From: Gammaproteobacteria bacterium
GTDB lineage: Bacteria; Pseudomonadota; Gammaproteobacteria; Magnimaribacterales; D2472
Direction of reading: 5' to 3'
Assembly: GCA_002721465.1 (NCBI GenBank)
Contig: PBKO01000003.1
Coordinates: 14,218-55,711 of the forward strand
DNA: 41,494 nucleotides
The notes beneath the pieces were generated by a model that searched no databases, was not told the DNA's origin, and was given only the letters and a program-made list of their open reading frames with translations. Shown piece by piece: positions 1 to 9,065 of this stretch. The first letter of the stretch is position 1, and every line of letters starts with the position of its first letter. A program made the position numbers and the translations under genes.

Positions 1-336
1 ATCTTCTTTGGCAGGCAGCATGAGCATTATTAAAATTGGGATTACGCCTATAATTGTTAAAATCCATAATTGATTCCAGCCACTACGGCCTCTGTCATGA
101 AGCCTTCTTGCAGCAACTGACAAACTTGGAAGTATAGTAATAATTGAAAATATTATTGATAGTGGACCATCGGAATCAATAGAGTCAATCATACCAGTAG
201 AAATTTCCACAAATGCAATTAATATGGCAATTAATCCAATGGCCAGCACAAAATACCAATACTCACTTCTTGATGCTCTACCCTTGAAATCAACATACTT
301 TATAAAACCTGATTTAGCTGCATCTATAAAACTCAT
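1..336 (-). CDS. DUF805-family membrane protein (C-terminus truncated by window edge)
   Basis: Reverse-strand translation MSFIDAAKSGFIKYVDFKGRASRSEYWYFVLAIG...SVAARRLHDRGRSGWNQLW resembles the DUF805 pattern (F.F.GRASRSEYW, ARRLHDRGRSGW). Open to the window edge, so absent from the ORF track. Confidence 0.88.
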   Translation of the reverse strand, partial: MSFIDAAKSGFIKYVDFKGRASRSEYWYFVLAIGLIAILIAFVEISTGMIDSIDSDGPLSIIFSIITILPSLSVAARRLHDRGRSGWNQLWILTIIGVIPILIMLMLPAKED

Positions 337-453
337 ACGTTTAGGCTATCATAATTAAATCGGCGTAATTAAAAAACTATGTATAAATTTAAAAGGTATT
401 TTTATTATTCAGAAACAATGAATAATACTTAATCTAATAGTTATAATCTTTAA

Positions 454-1464
454 ATGAAGTTTAGAATAATTTTAATGACATTTTTATGTTTATGCATTTC
501 AAATATATTAATATCTAGAGAATATATTATTGGATTTGGTTCTTGCATTGATCAAAACTTCCCTCAACCTATATGGGATTCAATCGAAAATGAAAATGTA
601 GATGCATTCTTCTTTCTTGGTGATAATGTTTATGGTGATCATCCAAGTGGTGATCTTCAAAAACTAAAGAAAAGCTATTCAATCCAATCAACAAAATTTC
701 CAAAATGGCTAGAAGATAAAAAAGTAATTAGCATTTGGGACGATCATGATTATGGAATAAATGATGGAGGTGGAGATTTCATAAATAAAAGAGATTCTCA
801 AAAGCTGTTCTTAGATTTTTGGAAAATCCCTACTAACGATATTAGACATGAGAGAGATGGACTCTACCATAATGAATTAATCAATTTAGATGGCTTTATA
901 ATTAATATCATCGTTCTTGATACTAGATTTTTTCGTTCAAGATTAAATGCTACCAAAGCTCCCTACTTATCAAATAATAATCCAACAACCACTATACTTG
1001 GAGAAAAGCAATGGAGTTGGCTTGAGAGTGCATTGACGCAAGAAGCAGATCTTACATTAGTTTTATCCTCTATACAGGTTCTAGCTAAAGAACATATTTT
1101 TGAGAAATGGAATTTATTTCCTCACGAAAGATCAAGATTAATAGACCTTTTGAACTCTAATCAATCAAAAACAATTATCCTATCAGGTGATAGACATAAA
1201 GGAGGACTCTATGAAAAAGGTAGCCTTAAAGAATTAACATCATCATCTTTAAATAAACCAATTCTAGCTGCGCGATTAAGCAGAACTCTAAAGGTCATTC
1301 CAAATTCAATGCAAAAACAACTTATTGAAATGGATTCATATCTAAAAACTAAAATTTATAACTATGAAAATTTTGGTTTAATTAAGATAGATACTAAAAA
1401 TAATCAAATTGAAATATCATTAAATGATATAGATGGAAATCTAATTTTTAGTGAGCTAATTTAA
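454..1464 (+). CDS. PhoD-like metallophosphatase / alkaline phosphatase D family protein
   Basis: FGSCIDQ, FFFLGDNVYGD, SIWDDHDYGINDGG, LDTRFFR and LSGDRHKGG motifs typical of PhoD-like phosphatases; N-terminal signal peptide. Confidence 0.85.
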   Translation: MKFRIILMTFLCLCISNILISREYIIGFGSCIDQNFPQPIWDSIENENVDAFFFLGDNVYGDHPSGDLQKLKKSYSIQSTKFPKWLEDKKVISIWDDHDYGINDGGGDFINKRDSQKLFLDFWKIPTNDIRHERDGLYHNELINLDGFIINIIVLDTRFFRSRLNATKAPYLSNNNPTTTILGEKQWSWLESALTQEADLTLVLSSIQVLAKEHIFEKWNLFPHERSRLIDLLNSNQSKTIILSGDRHKGGLYEKGSLKELTSSSLNKPILAARLSRTLKVIPNSMQKQLIEMDSYLKTKIYNYENFGLIKIDTKNNQIEISLNDIDGNLIFSELI

Positions 1465-1485
1465 AAATTTAAAATGGAGTGAAAT

Positions 1486-1755
1486 ATGTATGTAGCAGTA
1501 AGAGCAGAAGTTGAGAGTGTAGATGTCTGGAGAGAACAATTTAAAACTCACAACGAATTATTTAAAAAACAAGGTGTTTCAATCGCCTATATGGGAGCGA
1601 CAGGGGATAACAAAGTATTAGCCATTTTTGATACAAATGATTTGGATGCTTTTATAAAAGTATTTAATGATCCAGTTACAGCTGAGGCAATGTCAAATGA
1701 CAAAATTACTGGTGGTGTTGAGATGTTTGTCATGGATGAGACATATACACCATGA
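1486..1755 (+). CDS. small DUF3764-like / ferredoxin-like fold protein
   Basis: 89 aa; pattern MYVAVRAEVESVDVWREQFKTH...AIFDTNDLDAFIKVFNDP resembles small dimeric alpha/beta-barrel proteins. RBS-like ggag upstream. Confidence 0.6.
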   Translation: MYVAVRAEVESVDVWREQFKTHNELFKKQGVSIAYMGATGDNKVLAIFDTNDLDAFIKVFNDPVTAEAMSNDKITGGVEMFVMDETYTP

Positions 1756-2132
1756 ATAAAAAATCATTTTTTTTAATATTTGTTGCTTCAGGTGTTTTCT
1801 TGATTTCATTATCATATGGAATAGTACCAAGTAAAACCTTGTCTTATTTATACGGTATTGAAGTAGATAGCGTAAATCTATCAAATATATTCAGGGCTGT
1901 AATGGGACTATATATCGGCTTTGTAACCTTTTGGATAACAGGAGCCTTTAATGATTCTCTTAAAATTCCTGCATTGTGGAGTTTAATATTTTTTATGGTC
2001 GGACTAGCATCTGGAAGGTTTCTAAGCTTAATAATTGATGGTATTCCACATCCTCTTTTTGTTCTTTGGATGTTGTTAGAAATTATATTTGGTGTTTTAG
2101 GATATAAATATATAAAGGATTCTAACCAATAA
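1752..2132 (+). CDS. DUF4345-like integral membrane protein
   Basis: 126 aa with about four hydrophobic segments; ATGA overlap with the preceding gene; YGIVPSKTLSYLYGI...NIFRAVMGLYIGF typical of DUF4345. Confidence 0.6.
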   Translation: MNKKSFFLIFVASGVFLISLSYGIVPSKTLSYLYGIEVDSVNLSNIFRAVMGLYIGFVTFWITGAFNDSLKIPALWSLIFFMVGLASGRFLSLIIDGIPHPLFVLWMLLEIIFGVLGYKYIKDSNQ

Positions 2133-2654
2133 TTAGTCGTCTTCAATTAATTTATTTTTATATAATCTTGTTCCAACCAAAAGGTCGCTGTTATATTCTC
2201 TTACTTTATAGATTAAGCTGTCTTTAAACTTAAAAACCCAAACGTATTTATTATCATATTCACCATTTATACCCTCAGCATCTCCTTCTTGAATTATTGC
2301 TACACCTTCAGTATCTGCAATTGTATCAATAGTCTTTAGAACTATTCCATTAGGTAGTAGCTCACCAACAACCGGCCAATAATCTGAAAAAAAATCTTCT
2401 TTCCCATAAGAAACTCCGCCTTTACCATATGGCCCATTTACATTTTCAGTTATGCCCATGTACACAAAGGTAAATTCTTCATGCATCGAATTTTTAACAT
2501 TCTCCAAGTTGTTTGACAAAAGATCGTCTATCCAACTTTGGGCTAATTCAATATTCTCATTTGTAGCTTTGTCGACATCAATATATTGAACATTTGAATA
2601 CTCACATGAATATAAAAACATCAGACCAAAAATCAACGTATAAATTTTTTTCAT
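2133..2654 (-). CDS. putative lipoprotein with NTF2/SnoaL-like domain
   Basis: Lipobox-like LMFLYSC; SnoaL-like pattern (SWIDDLLSNNLENVKNSMHEEFTFVYMG, KYVWVFKFKDSLIYKVREYN). Confidence 0.6.
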   Translation of the reverse strand: MKKIYTLIFGLMFLYSCEYSNVQYIDVDKATNENIELAQSWIDDLLSNNLENVKNSMHEEFTFVYMGITENVNGPYGKGGVSYGKEDFFSDYWPVVGELLPNGIVLKTIDTIADTEGVAIIQEGDAEGINGEYDNKYVWVFKFKDSLIYKVREYNSDLLVGTRLYKNKLIEDD

Positions 2655-2802
2655 AATTAAACTCTCTCTCCGTTACGCATATACTAAATAATATTTAATA
2701 CATAATAAATTATATTTAATACGTACATTTTTTATACTTATTTTTTAAACTTTATATTAAACTTCAAGCTGTTATATTTTTTTAATAAAGAGGAGATTTA
2801 AG

Positions 2803-3540
2803 ATGAATAAATTAATTTTTACAATGAGTTTAATATTTTCATTAAATTCATTTGCGCAAGAAAATAAGTATGAACCTGAAGCAAATAAAGCTGAGTATTA
2901 TGCTGTCAAATATTTACCAGGAAAAAACTATATGGATTTTAGAAATTGGGTTATGGAGAATCAAGAGAAAGTCCTGAATAAAACTGATGTTTATGATAAT
3001 TTTGATATTGCACTATTCCAACCTCAATTTGGTACAGACTTGACACAGTTTGACGCTGTATTTCTAGGGTTATGGCCGAACGCAACTGAAATGTTTGCAG
3101 GCATGGAGTACTGGACAAAAAATGGAGGGGAACAAAATGCTAAAGTTCCTGTAAAAACTGTTCAAGCTGTAGATACTTGGCAATGGGCAGTTTCTGCACC
3201 TGAGGGAGATCCAGACATTGGAGTTGTAAGATTTTCAGATTGTAAAATGAAAGATGGTGTAAATGCTAACCAAGTATTTGATGCACTTAAAGATTTTGCG
3301 ATTGCTGCAAAAGAAACTGGTGATAACCTTGGCAGAAAAATGATTTTTCCAGGATCTGGAGGAACAGAAGGAGATTATGACTATGTCTATTCTCTATATG
3401 CAAGATCAATTAGTGAATTAGGTGTTGGCAACGATAATTATTGGGAAAACATTCTCGGATCTGATGAGGATATTGCTCTTGGAGAACTTCTTGATAACTG
3501 TTCAAACTATAGAATGTATATTACTGAGAGACTAAGATAA
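2803..3540 (+). CDS. secreted hypothetical protein, two-module paralog family (close paralog of 18062..18814)
   Basis: Signal peptide; extended similarity by eye to the 18062 ORF (AEYY, DTWQ/NTWQ, SDC.....GVNA, GRKMI.P, DYDYV.......SI). Confidence 0.85.
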   Translation: MNKLIFTMSLIFSLNSFAQENKYEPEANKAEYYAVKYLPGKNYMDFRNWVMENQEKVLNKTDVYDNFDIALFQPQFGTDLTQFDAVFLGLWPNATEMFAGMEYWTKNGGEQNAKVPVKTVQAVDTWQWAVSAPEGDPDIGVVRFSDCKMKDGVNANQVFDALKDFAIAAKETGDNLGRKMIFPGSGGTEGDYDYVYSLYARSISELGVGNDNYWENILGSDEDIALGELLDNCSNYRMYITERLR

Positions 3541-3546
3541 ATCCCT

Positions 3547-3580
3547 CAAAAAAAAGGTCTTTTTTTAAGGCCTTTTTTTT
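3547..3580 (+). terminator. intrinsic terminator after the 2803 gene
   Basis: aaaaaaaaggtc-loop-ggcctttttttttt hairpin with T-tract. Confidence 0.7.
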
Positions 3581-3642
3581 TCAAATAAGAAAACTATTTT
3601 TATTTTTTTCATGTATGATGAAGGCCTTAATATAAGGAAACT

Positions 3643-3888
3643 ATGAATATATACGTTGGAAATATCTCTTGGGGTTTAAACGACCAAGATCTAGAAAACA
3701 TTTTTGCTGAATACGGTACCGTTACATCAGCAAAAATCATCACTGATAGAATGACAAACAGATCTAGAGGATTTGGTTTTGTTGAAATGAGTGATGGTGC
3801 AGAAGCTGCAATCGAAGCGCTAAATGGATCTGAGCAAGACGGAAGAGCTCTTGTCGTTAACGAATCAAGACCAAAAGATAAAAGTTAA
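3643..3888 (+). CDS. RRM-domain RNA-binding protein
   Basis: RNP2 IYVGNISW and RNP1 SRGFGFVEM motifs; 81 aa single-RRM bacterial protein. Confidence 0.95.
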   Translation: MNIYVGNISWGLNDQDLENIFAEYGTVTSAKIITDRMTNRSRGFGFVEMSDGAEAAIEALNGSEQDGRALVVNESRPKDKS

Positions 3889-4277
3889 TTTAAACCTTCT
3901 AAAGCTTCAATCATTTTTTCCTGTACTTTTTGGACGGCCTGATATGGCCTAATCATTACCTTGAAATCTACTATTTGACCATCTGAATTCCATTCGATCA
4001 TATCGACGCCATTAACTGATATGTCGTCTATAAATGTCTCAAATTCCAATACTGAATACATTCCATCATGAATTTCCTTTGTGTATAAGAACTTCTCCAT
4101 GTTGAAAGATTGACCGGCTGCAGCTAAATACATTTTTGTAATTTCTTTTCCAACAAGAGGCTTAAAGACGACTGGTGAAGAGAAGACAGCACCTTCAGAT
4201 ATTAATTGATCAAGTTTTTTCATTTCACTTGCATTAACAACTTCGTGCCATTTATGAATAAAATCTTTTGCCTGCAT
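3885..4277 (-). CDS. NTF2/SnoaL-like domain protein
   Basis: FIHKWHEVVNASEMKKLDQLISEGAVFSSPVVFKPLVGKE...DMIEWNSDGQIVDFKVMIRP is a SnoaL-like pattern. Confidence 0.8.
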   Translation of the reverse strand: MQAKDFIHKWHEVVNASEMKKLDQLISEGAVFSSPVVFKPLVGKEITKMYLAAAGQSFNMEKFLYTKEIHDGMYSVLEFETFIDDISVNGVDMIEWNSDGQIVDFKVMIRPYQAVQKVQEKMIEALEGLN

Positions 4278-4347
4278 TATATTTTCCTAAAATAAATTGT
4301 TGATATTATTTAGTTACAGTAATATCTTATTATCTTAGGAGTTAATT

Positions 4348-4776
4348 ATGAAGAATTTTTTAATTTTGACATTAATGCTTCCTGGTCTGCTGCTAGGAAT
4401 GCATCATAAAACAAATCCAATTATTTTTTATTTAGATCTTGATGTTGCCGAGGGAAAATCAGATGGTGCAGATAATTTTATAAATTATCTTGTAGAAACT
4501 GTAGAAAAAACTGAACCTAAAACCATGTATTACAAGTACTGGATCTCTGAGGATAAAAAAAGTGTGTCACTGATGGAAGTGTATCACTCAAATGAAGATG
4601 CAATTTTTCATATGAATGCTTTTGCTGAAGCACCTCACAGAGATAAGTTTCTTGAAACTTTTATTGTAAGTAGTTTTCAGGTTTTAGGAGACACTAATGC
4701 TGAGTTAAAAGAAGCTTTAAAAGCCTATACTGATGATCACCGAATGTTAGTTGATGGTTTTCAAAGGAACAAATGA
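4348..4776 (+). CDS. secreted protein with antibiotic-biosynthesis-monooxygenase-like (ferredoxin-like) domain
   Basis: Signal peptide; YYKYWISEDKKSVSLMEVYHSNEDAIFHMNAF resembles the ABM/dimeric alpha-beta barrel pattern. Confidence 0.6.
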   Translation: MKNFLILTLMLPGLLLGMHHKTNPIIFYLDLDVAEGKSDGADNFINYLVETVEKTEPKTMYYKYWISEDKKSVSLMEVYHSNEDAIFHMNAFAEAPHRDKFLETFIVSSFQVLGDTNAELKEALKAYTDDHRMLVDGFQRNK

Positions 4777-5144
4777 GTATGAATAATAAAGAACAAATAG
4801 AAACCTGCATAAATATTTATTATGAGGGTTGCTGCGAATCTGACCCTGCAAAAATTAAAGAAGCATTTGATAAAAATGCAATGATAAGCGGTTATTTACC
4901 AGATGGCTTACATGAAATGAATTTAGATGAATTTGCAGGATTTGTTGCTGATCAACAACCATCACCCAAGGAAAAGGGCGATGAAGAATTTCTAGAAATA
5001 ATTTCATGTGAAATAGTTGGAGATACTGCAATTGTTCAAATAAGAGAGGCATACTTGGGGATGACTTTTATTGATTCATTCTCTTTTTTAAAAAAGGATA
5101 ATTCATGGAGAATATACACAAAGTTATTCCATGTTGAGTCATAA
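4773..5144 (+). CDS. NTF2-like protein (putative lumazine-binding-like family)
   Basis: INIYYEGCCESDPAKIKEAFDKNAMISGYLPDGLHEM...GDTAIVQIREAYLGMTFIDSFSFLKKDNSWRIYTKLFH; ATGA overlap with the upstream gene. Confidence 0.75.
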   Translation: MSMNNKEQIETCINIYYEGCCESDPAKIKEAFDKNAMISGYLPDGLHEMNLDEFAGFVADQQPSPKEKGDEEFLEIISCEIVGDTAIVQIREAYLGMTFIDSFSFLKKDNSWRIYTKLFHVES

Positions 5145-5172
5145 AAATATATATACATAGAGGAGAAAATAT

Positions 5173-6069
5173 ATGTTCTTTAAAAATAAATTGATGATAG
5201 CGTTTGTAATAAGTATTTTATTTGTTACAAGCTGTTCAAATGAGATGTCTAATGAATCTCCTGGAGACAGAAAAGATGCAGAAATTTATGCAGAATTTGT
5301 AGATTCATTGGAAAGCACTGATGGACAAACCTATGTCGAATTTATGGCATGCACACGAGGACCAGACTTCAATGCTGAAAACTCTACAAAGATGATTGCA
5401 GATTGGCAAAAGTTAATAACTGCTGAATCATTGTTTGGTGTTTGGGGATATGTTCCAGCTGCAGATACAAATGCTTTTGGAGATTCGTTATGGTGGGAGC
5501 TGAATTGGAATTCAAAACAAGAAGCGGATGCCGAATGGAATGCTTGGAATCTGAATGAAGAGGCACAAGCTTGGGCTGAAGAATATTCAAATGTAATGGT
5601 TTGTGATGGAGAGGGAAGAAATTCTTTTGATGGCGTGTATCCAATTTTACCTAATACATATGGAGCTGTTAATGAAAGTGGATACTTTTACAGCGAATTT
5701 TATCAATGCAGTTATACCGATGGCTCAGATAGGACAAATGCTGAAGCTTTTTTACCAGGATTTACTGATGCAGTAAGTAACTCTGATTACAATGGAACTG
5801 GTTATTCGTATGCAAATTATTTTGCATATAAAAATGCAGACGGATCTCATACAGATGCAGATGTTGACTTTCTATGGGCAAATTTTTCAAATACTGAAGA
5901 TTCGATGGACAAAGCAGCTCAATCATTTGAAAAGGATGTGAGAGGTGAAATGTTTCCTTTATTTAGTGAGTTTGCAACTTGCGCAGAAGTTCCTGATGTT
6001 TATCATGGTTGGACATTTTACATAGGTGATAAAAAAGAGTTCATGCCTGATTTTTCATCAAGAGGCTAA
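5173..6069 (+). CDS. putative lipoprotein, two-module secreted paralog family
   Basis: Lipobox-like ILFVTSC; internal duplication (YVEFMACTRGPDFNAEN.. / YSEFYQCSYTDGSDRTNAE..), each half closing with VMVCDG or FATCAE. Confidence 0.75.
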   Translation: MFFKNKLMIAFVISILFVTSCSNEMSNESPGDRKDAEIYAEFVDSLESTDGQTYVEFMACTRGPDFNAENSTKMIADWQKLITAESLFGVWGYVPAADTNAFGDSLWWELNWNSKQEADAEWNAWNLNEEAQAWAEEYSNVMVCDGEGRNSFDGVYPILPNTYGAVNESGYFYSEFYQCSYTDGSDRTNAEAFLPGFTDAVSNSDYNGTGYSYANYFAYKNADGSHTDADVDFLWANFSNTEDSMDKAAQSFEKDVRGEMFPLFSEFATCAEVPDVYHGWTFYIGDKKEFMPDFSSRG

Positions 6070-6080
6070 ATCTTAAATAA

Positions 6081-6114
6081 AAAAGGAAGCTGCTTTGTGC
6101 AGCTTCCTTTTTTT
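6081..6114 (+). terminator. intrinsic terminator
   Basis: ggaagctgc-tttgt-gcagcttcc followed by ttttttt; 9-bp perfect stem. Confidence 0.9.
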
Positions 6115-6133
6115 GTGGTACATTCTACATATT

Positions 6134-7225
6134 ATGATTATTGGAGTTCCAACAGAAGTTAAAAATAATGAGAGCCGCGTTGGTTTGACGCCAAGTTCTG
6201 TGCAAAAAATTGTAAGTTCTGGACATAATGTTTTGATTCAAAAAAATGCTGGGGCAAATATTGGTTTTTTTGATGATCAATATTTAAGTTCAGGTGCAAA
6301 AATTTTAGACTCTGCAGAAGATGTATATAAATCGTCAGAAATGATCGTAAAAGTTAAAGAACCTATTCCAGATGAGTATAGTTATTTAAGAGATGATTTG
6401 ACTTTATTTACATACCTCCACTTAGCAGGAGATCCAGAAAACGCAAAAAGATTAATAGATACTGGAGTAACAGGTATTGCTTATGAAACTGTTACTGCTG
6501 CCGATGGCTCAATGCCGCTATTAGCACCTATGAGTACAATAGCAGGCCAATTAGCTTTTGTTGTTGGCTCGTATCATCTTTTAAAACACAATAAAGGAAA
6601 GGGTGTAATGATTGGGAAGATGGAAGATATTGAACCTAGAATTGTTACAGTTGTAGGTGCTGGAGTGGCTGGAACACAATCCATATCAAAAGCATTGGAC
6701 AACAATGCACTAGTGAAGGTTCTAGATACTTCAGAATCGAAATTACAGGCACTAGAGAAGGAATTTGGTTCAAAAAACATCGAGTATATTATCTCTACAA
6801 ATGATTCAGTGCAAACTTCAATCAATGATTCTGATTTGGTTATCGGAAGTGTTTATGTGGTTGGAAAAGAGGCTCCAAAAGTGGTGTCAAAAGATATGCT
6901 TATTTCAATGAAACCTGGAACTGTTATGGTTGATGTTTCAATTGATCAGGGCGGATGTTTTGAAAGTAGCAAACCAACTACTCACGATAATCCAACATTC
7001 GTTAAAAATGATATTGTTCACTACTGTGTTACTAACATGCCTGGTGCTGTTCCTTTGACTGCAACTGAAGCATTAAATAAAGTTACACTTTCTTACATAG
7101 AAAATTTGGCCAACAAAGGAATTGATAAAGCTCTTTCAGAAGATAAACATTTAAGAAACGGTCTTAACATCCAGCATGGAACTATTACTCATCAAGGTGT
7201 AAAAGATTCATTAGAAAAATTTTAA
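6134..7225 (+). CDS. ald: alanine dehydrogenase
   Basis: MIIGVPTEVKNNESRVGLTP start; ITVVGAGVAGT-type nucleotide-binding motif, MKPGTVMVDVSIDQGGCFE, NMPGAVPLTATEALN. Track start at 6095 overlaps the terminator, so the start is reassigned to the ATG at 6134. Confidence 0.96.
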   Translation: MIIGVPTEVKNNESRVGLTPSSVQKIVSSGHNVLIQKNAGANIGFFDDQYLSSGAKILDSAEDVYKSSEMIVKVKEPIPDEYSYLRDDLTLFTYLHLAGDPENAKRLIDTGVTGIAYETVTAADGSMPLLAPMSTIAGQLAFVVGSYHLLKHNKGKGVMIGKMEDIEPRIVTVVGAGVAGTQSISKALDNNALVKVLDTSESKLQALEKEFGSKNIEYIISTNDSVQTSINDSDLVIGSVYVVGKEAPKVVSKDMLISMKPGTVMVDVSIDQGGCFESSKPTTHDNPTFVKNDIVHYCVTNMPGAVPLTATEALNKVTLSYIENLANKGIDKALSEDKHLRNGLNIQHGTITHQGVKDSLEKF

Positions 7226-7235
7226 GGAGAAAATT

Positions 7236-8243
7236 ATGGAAAAAGTATTGGTAACTGGAGCAACAGGATATATTGCATTGCATTGTATTCACCAACTTTT
7301 AAATCAAGGCTATGCTGTTAATGGTTCCCTAAGATCTCCTGAAAGAAAAGATGAGATTATTGAGGCTTTAAAAAAAGATAGTACGCCAGTAGAAAATTTA
7401 AGTCTATTTACATTTAATTTGACCGAAGATGACGGATGGGATGAGGGAATGGAAGGATGTGATTTTTTACTACATGTTGCATCTCCACTTTCTATAAATA
7501 CTCACGATGAAGATTATTTTGTAAAACCTGCTGTGTCTGGTGTTAAAAGAGCATTCAAATTTGCAAAAAAACATAATGTAAAAAAAGTAATTTTGACTTC
7601 ATCAGTTGCTGCCATTTTAGAAACCGGTGAAGATAAAAAATATTTTGATGAAACGGATTGGTCTGATCCAGAAAGCCCTGAAATAAGTCATTATTCAAAA
7701 AGCAAAACTTTGGCTGAGATGGCAGCTTGGGATTTTGTGAAAGAGGAAGGACATCCATTTGAATTAGCAGTCATCAACCCTGCGCTTGTAACAGGACCAT
7801 CTTTAACAAATGATCTTGGTGAGTCTAATAAAGCAATAGAGATGGTGGTAACAGGAAAGATGCCAGTTGCAATACCTATTCAGTTTGGTTTTGTTGATGT
7901 AAGAGATGTTGCAGATGCACATATTCTTGCAATGAAAAGCTCATCAAGCAATGGTGAAAGATTTGCATTATCTGAAAAAGATCTTTGGTACAAAGATATT
8001 GCAAAAATACTTAAAAGCAACGGCTTTAATAAAGCACCAAGCTTAAGCGTACCAATATGGTTGGCTAAATTTTTGGCTAATTTCAACCAGCAACTTAAAA
8101 CTACAGTTCCTTTTATGGGAAGAGTAAGGAGCACAAGCAAAACAACCAAAGCTGAAGATATTCTTGGGTGGAATCCAAGACCTGCAGAAGAGTCTATTTT
8201 AGATGTTGCAAATCAAATTAAAGAGATGGGATTAATTAAATAA
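7236..8243 (+). CDS. NAD(P)-dependent epimerase/dehydratase (dihydroflavonol-4-reductase-like)
   Basis: VTGATGYIALHCIHQLL Rossmann motif, LLHVASP, YSKSKTLAE (YxxxK), VINPALVTGPSL. Confidence 0.92.
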   Translation: MEKVLVTGATGYIALHCIHQLLNQGYAVNGSLRSPERKDEIIEALKKDSTPVENLSLFTFNLTEDDGWDEGMEGCDFLLHVASPLSINTHDEDYFVKPAVSGVKRAFKFAKKHNVKKVILTSSVAAILETGEDKKYFDETDWSDPESPEISHYSKSKTLAEMAAWDFVKEEGHPFELAVINPALVTGPSLTNDLGESNKAIEMVVTGKMPVAIPIQFGFVDVRDVADAHILAMKSSSSNGERFALSEKDLWYKDIAKILKSNGFNKAPSLSVPIWLAKFLANFNQQLKTTVPFMGRVRSTSKTTKAEDILGWNPRPAEESILDVANQIKEMGLIK

Positions 8244-8985
8244 TACCTGGAATTACTGCTTTTCTATTTTTTGGATAGTTCTCAAACCTTTTTTTGTACC
8301 ATTTGTGATGCGCAATGGCTCTTGGAAATAGATTGGCTACTGTCCAAAGAAAGAAGACAAGACCAGCTGTACTTGCAGTTAAAATAGCCCAACCTAACCA
8401 TTCAATCATTTCTCCAAAGTAATTTGGAGATGAGATGTACTTATACAAAAAAGAATTTGGCTGATGATATCCTGGACCATTAATTTTTCTCAATGAAATC
8501 ATATAGTAGTCAGATTTGATATTTATATACATGCCGATAATAAATAAACCAATACCAATACAAAAATAAGGTTTCATAAACCATTGATATGAATATTCAC
8601 CAGAAAGAAAAATTCCATAAAATTGAATACTTACATTGATTAAATTAAAACCCAATGCCGAAATTGGAATACTCACAGGCATTTTTTGGTTTTTCATATT
8701 TACCACAAATGGATAGATAAATGTCCTATGAATGTAATGCATTAACCATAAGATCAAAAATACATAGTGAACAACATTTAGATTTTTATAAAAAATTATT
8801 GTAAAAAAAATCATCAGAACAACACAGGGTGACTCCATAACAATCCATCCAAGCCTGGCTGGAATTTCTTTACCCCAGCCTGTCTTGATATGTCTTCCAT
8901 ACGGAGCATTCTCAAAAAAAAGATAAATGAATGTTATTAATCCAACGATTAACCAAACCATTAAAAAAATATTAAAGAAACTCAT
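8236..8985 (-). CDS. membrane protein with steroid 5-alpha-reductase C-terminal-like domain (3-oxo-5-alpha-steroid 4-dehydrogenase family)
   Basis: Polytopic; SLRKINGPGYHQPNSFLYKYISSPNYFGEMIEWLGWAI...HHKWYKKRFENYPKNRKAVIPGI is the family C-terminal signature. Confidence 0.9.
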   Translation of the reverse strand: MSFFNIFLMVWLIVGLITFIYLFFENAPYGRHIKTGWGKEIPARLGWIVMESPCVVLMIFFTIIFYKNLNVVHYVFLILWLMHYIHRTFIYPFVVNMKNQKMPVSIPISALGFNLINVSIQFYGIFLSGEYSYQWFMKPYFCIGIGLFIIGMYINIKSDYYMISLRKINGPGYHQPNSFLYKYISSPNYFGEMIEWLGWAILTASTAGLVFFLWTVANLFPRAIAHHKWYKKRFENYPKNRKAVIPGII

Positions 8986-9065
8986 AATGTTTTAACTCTA
9001 TTAAAGTTTACATTTATGATTCTAAAACATAAACTTTATTAAAAATATTTTTGAATTTGAGATAA

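Noticed and set aside
6095-6133. N-terminal extension of alanine dehydrogenase in the track
   Set aside because: Starts inside the terminator hairpin; MIIGVPTEVKNNESRVGLTP at 6134 is the canonical family start.
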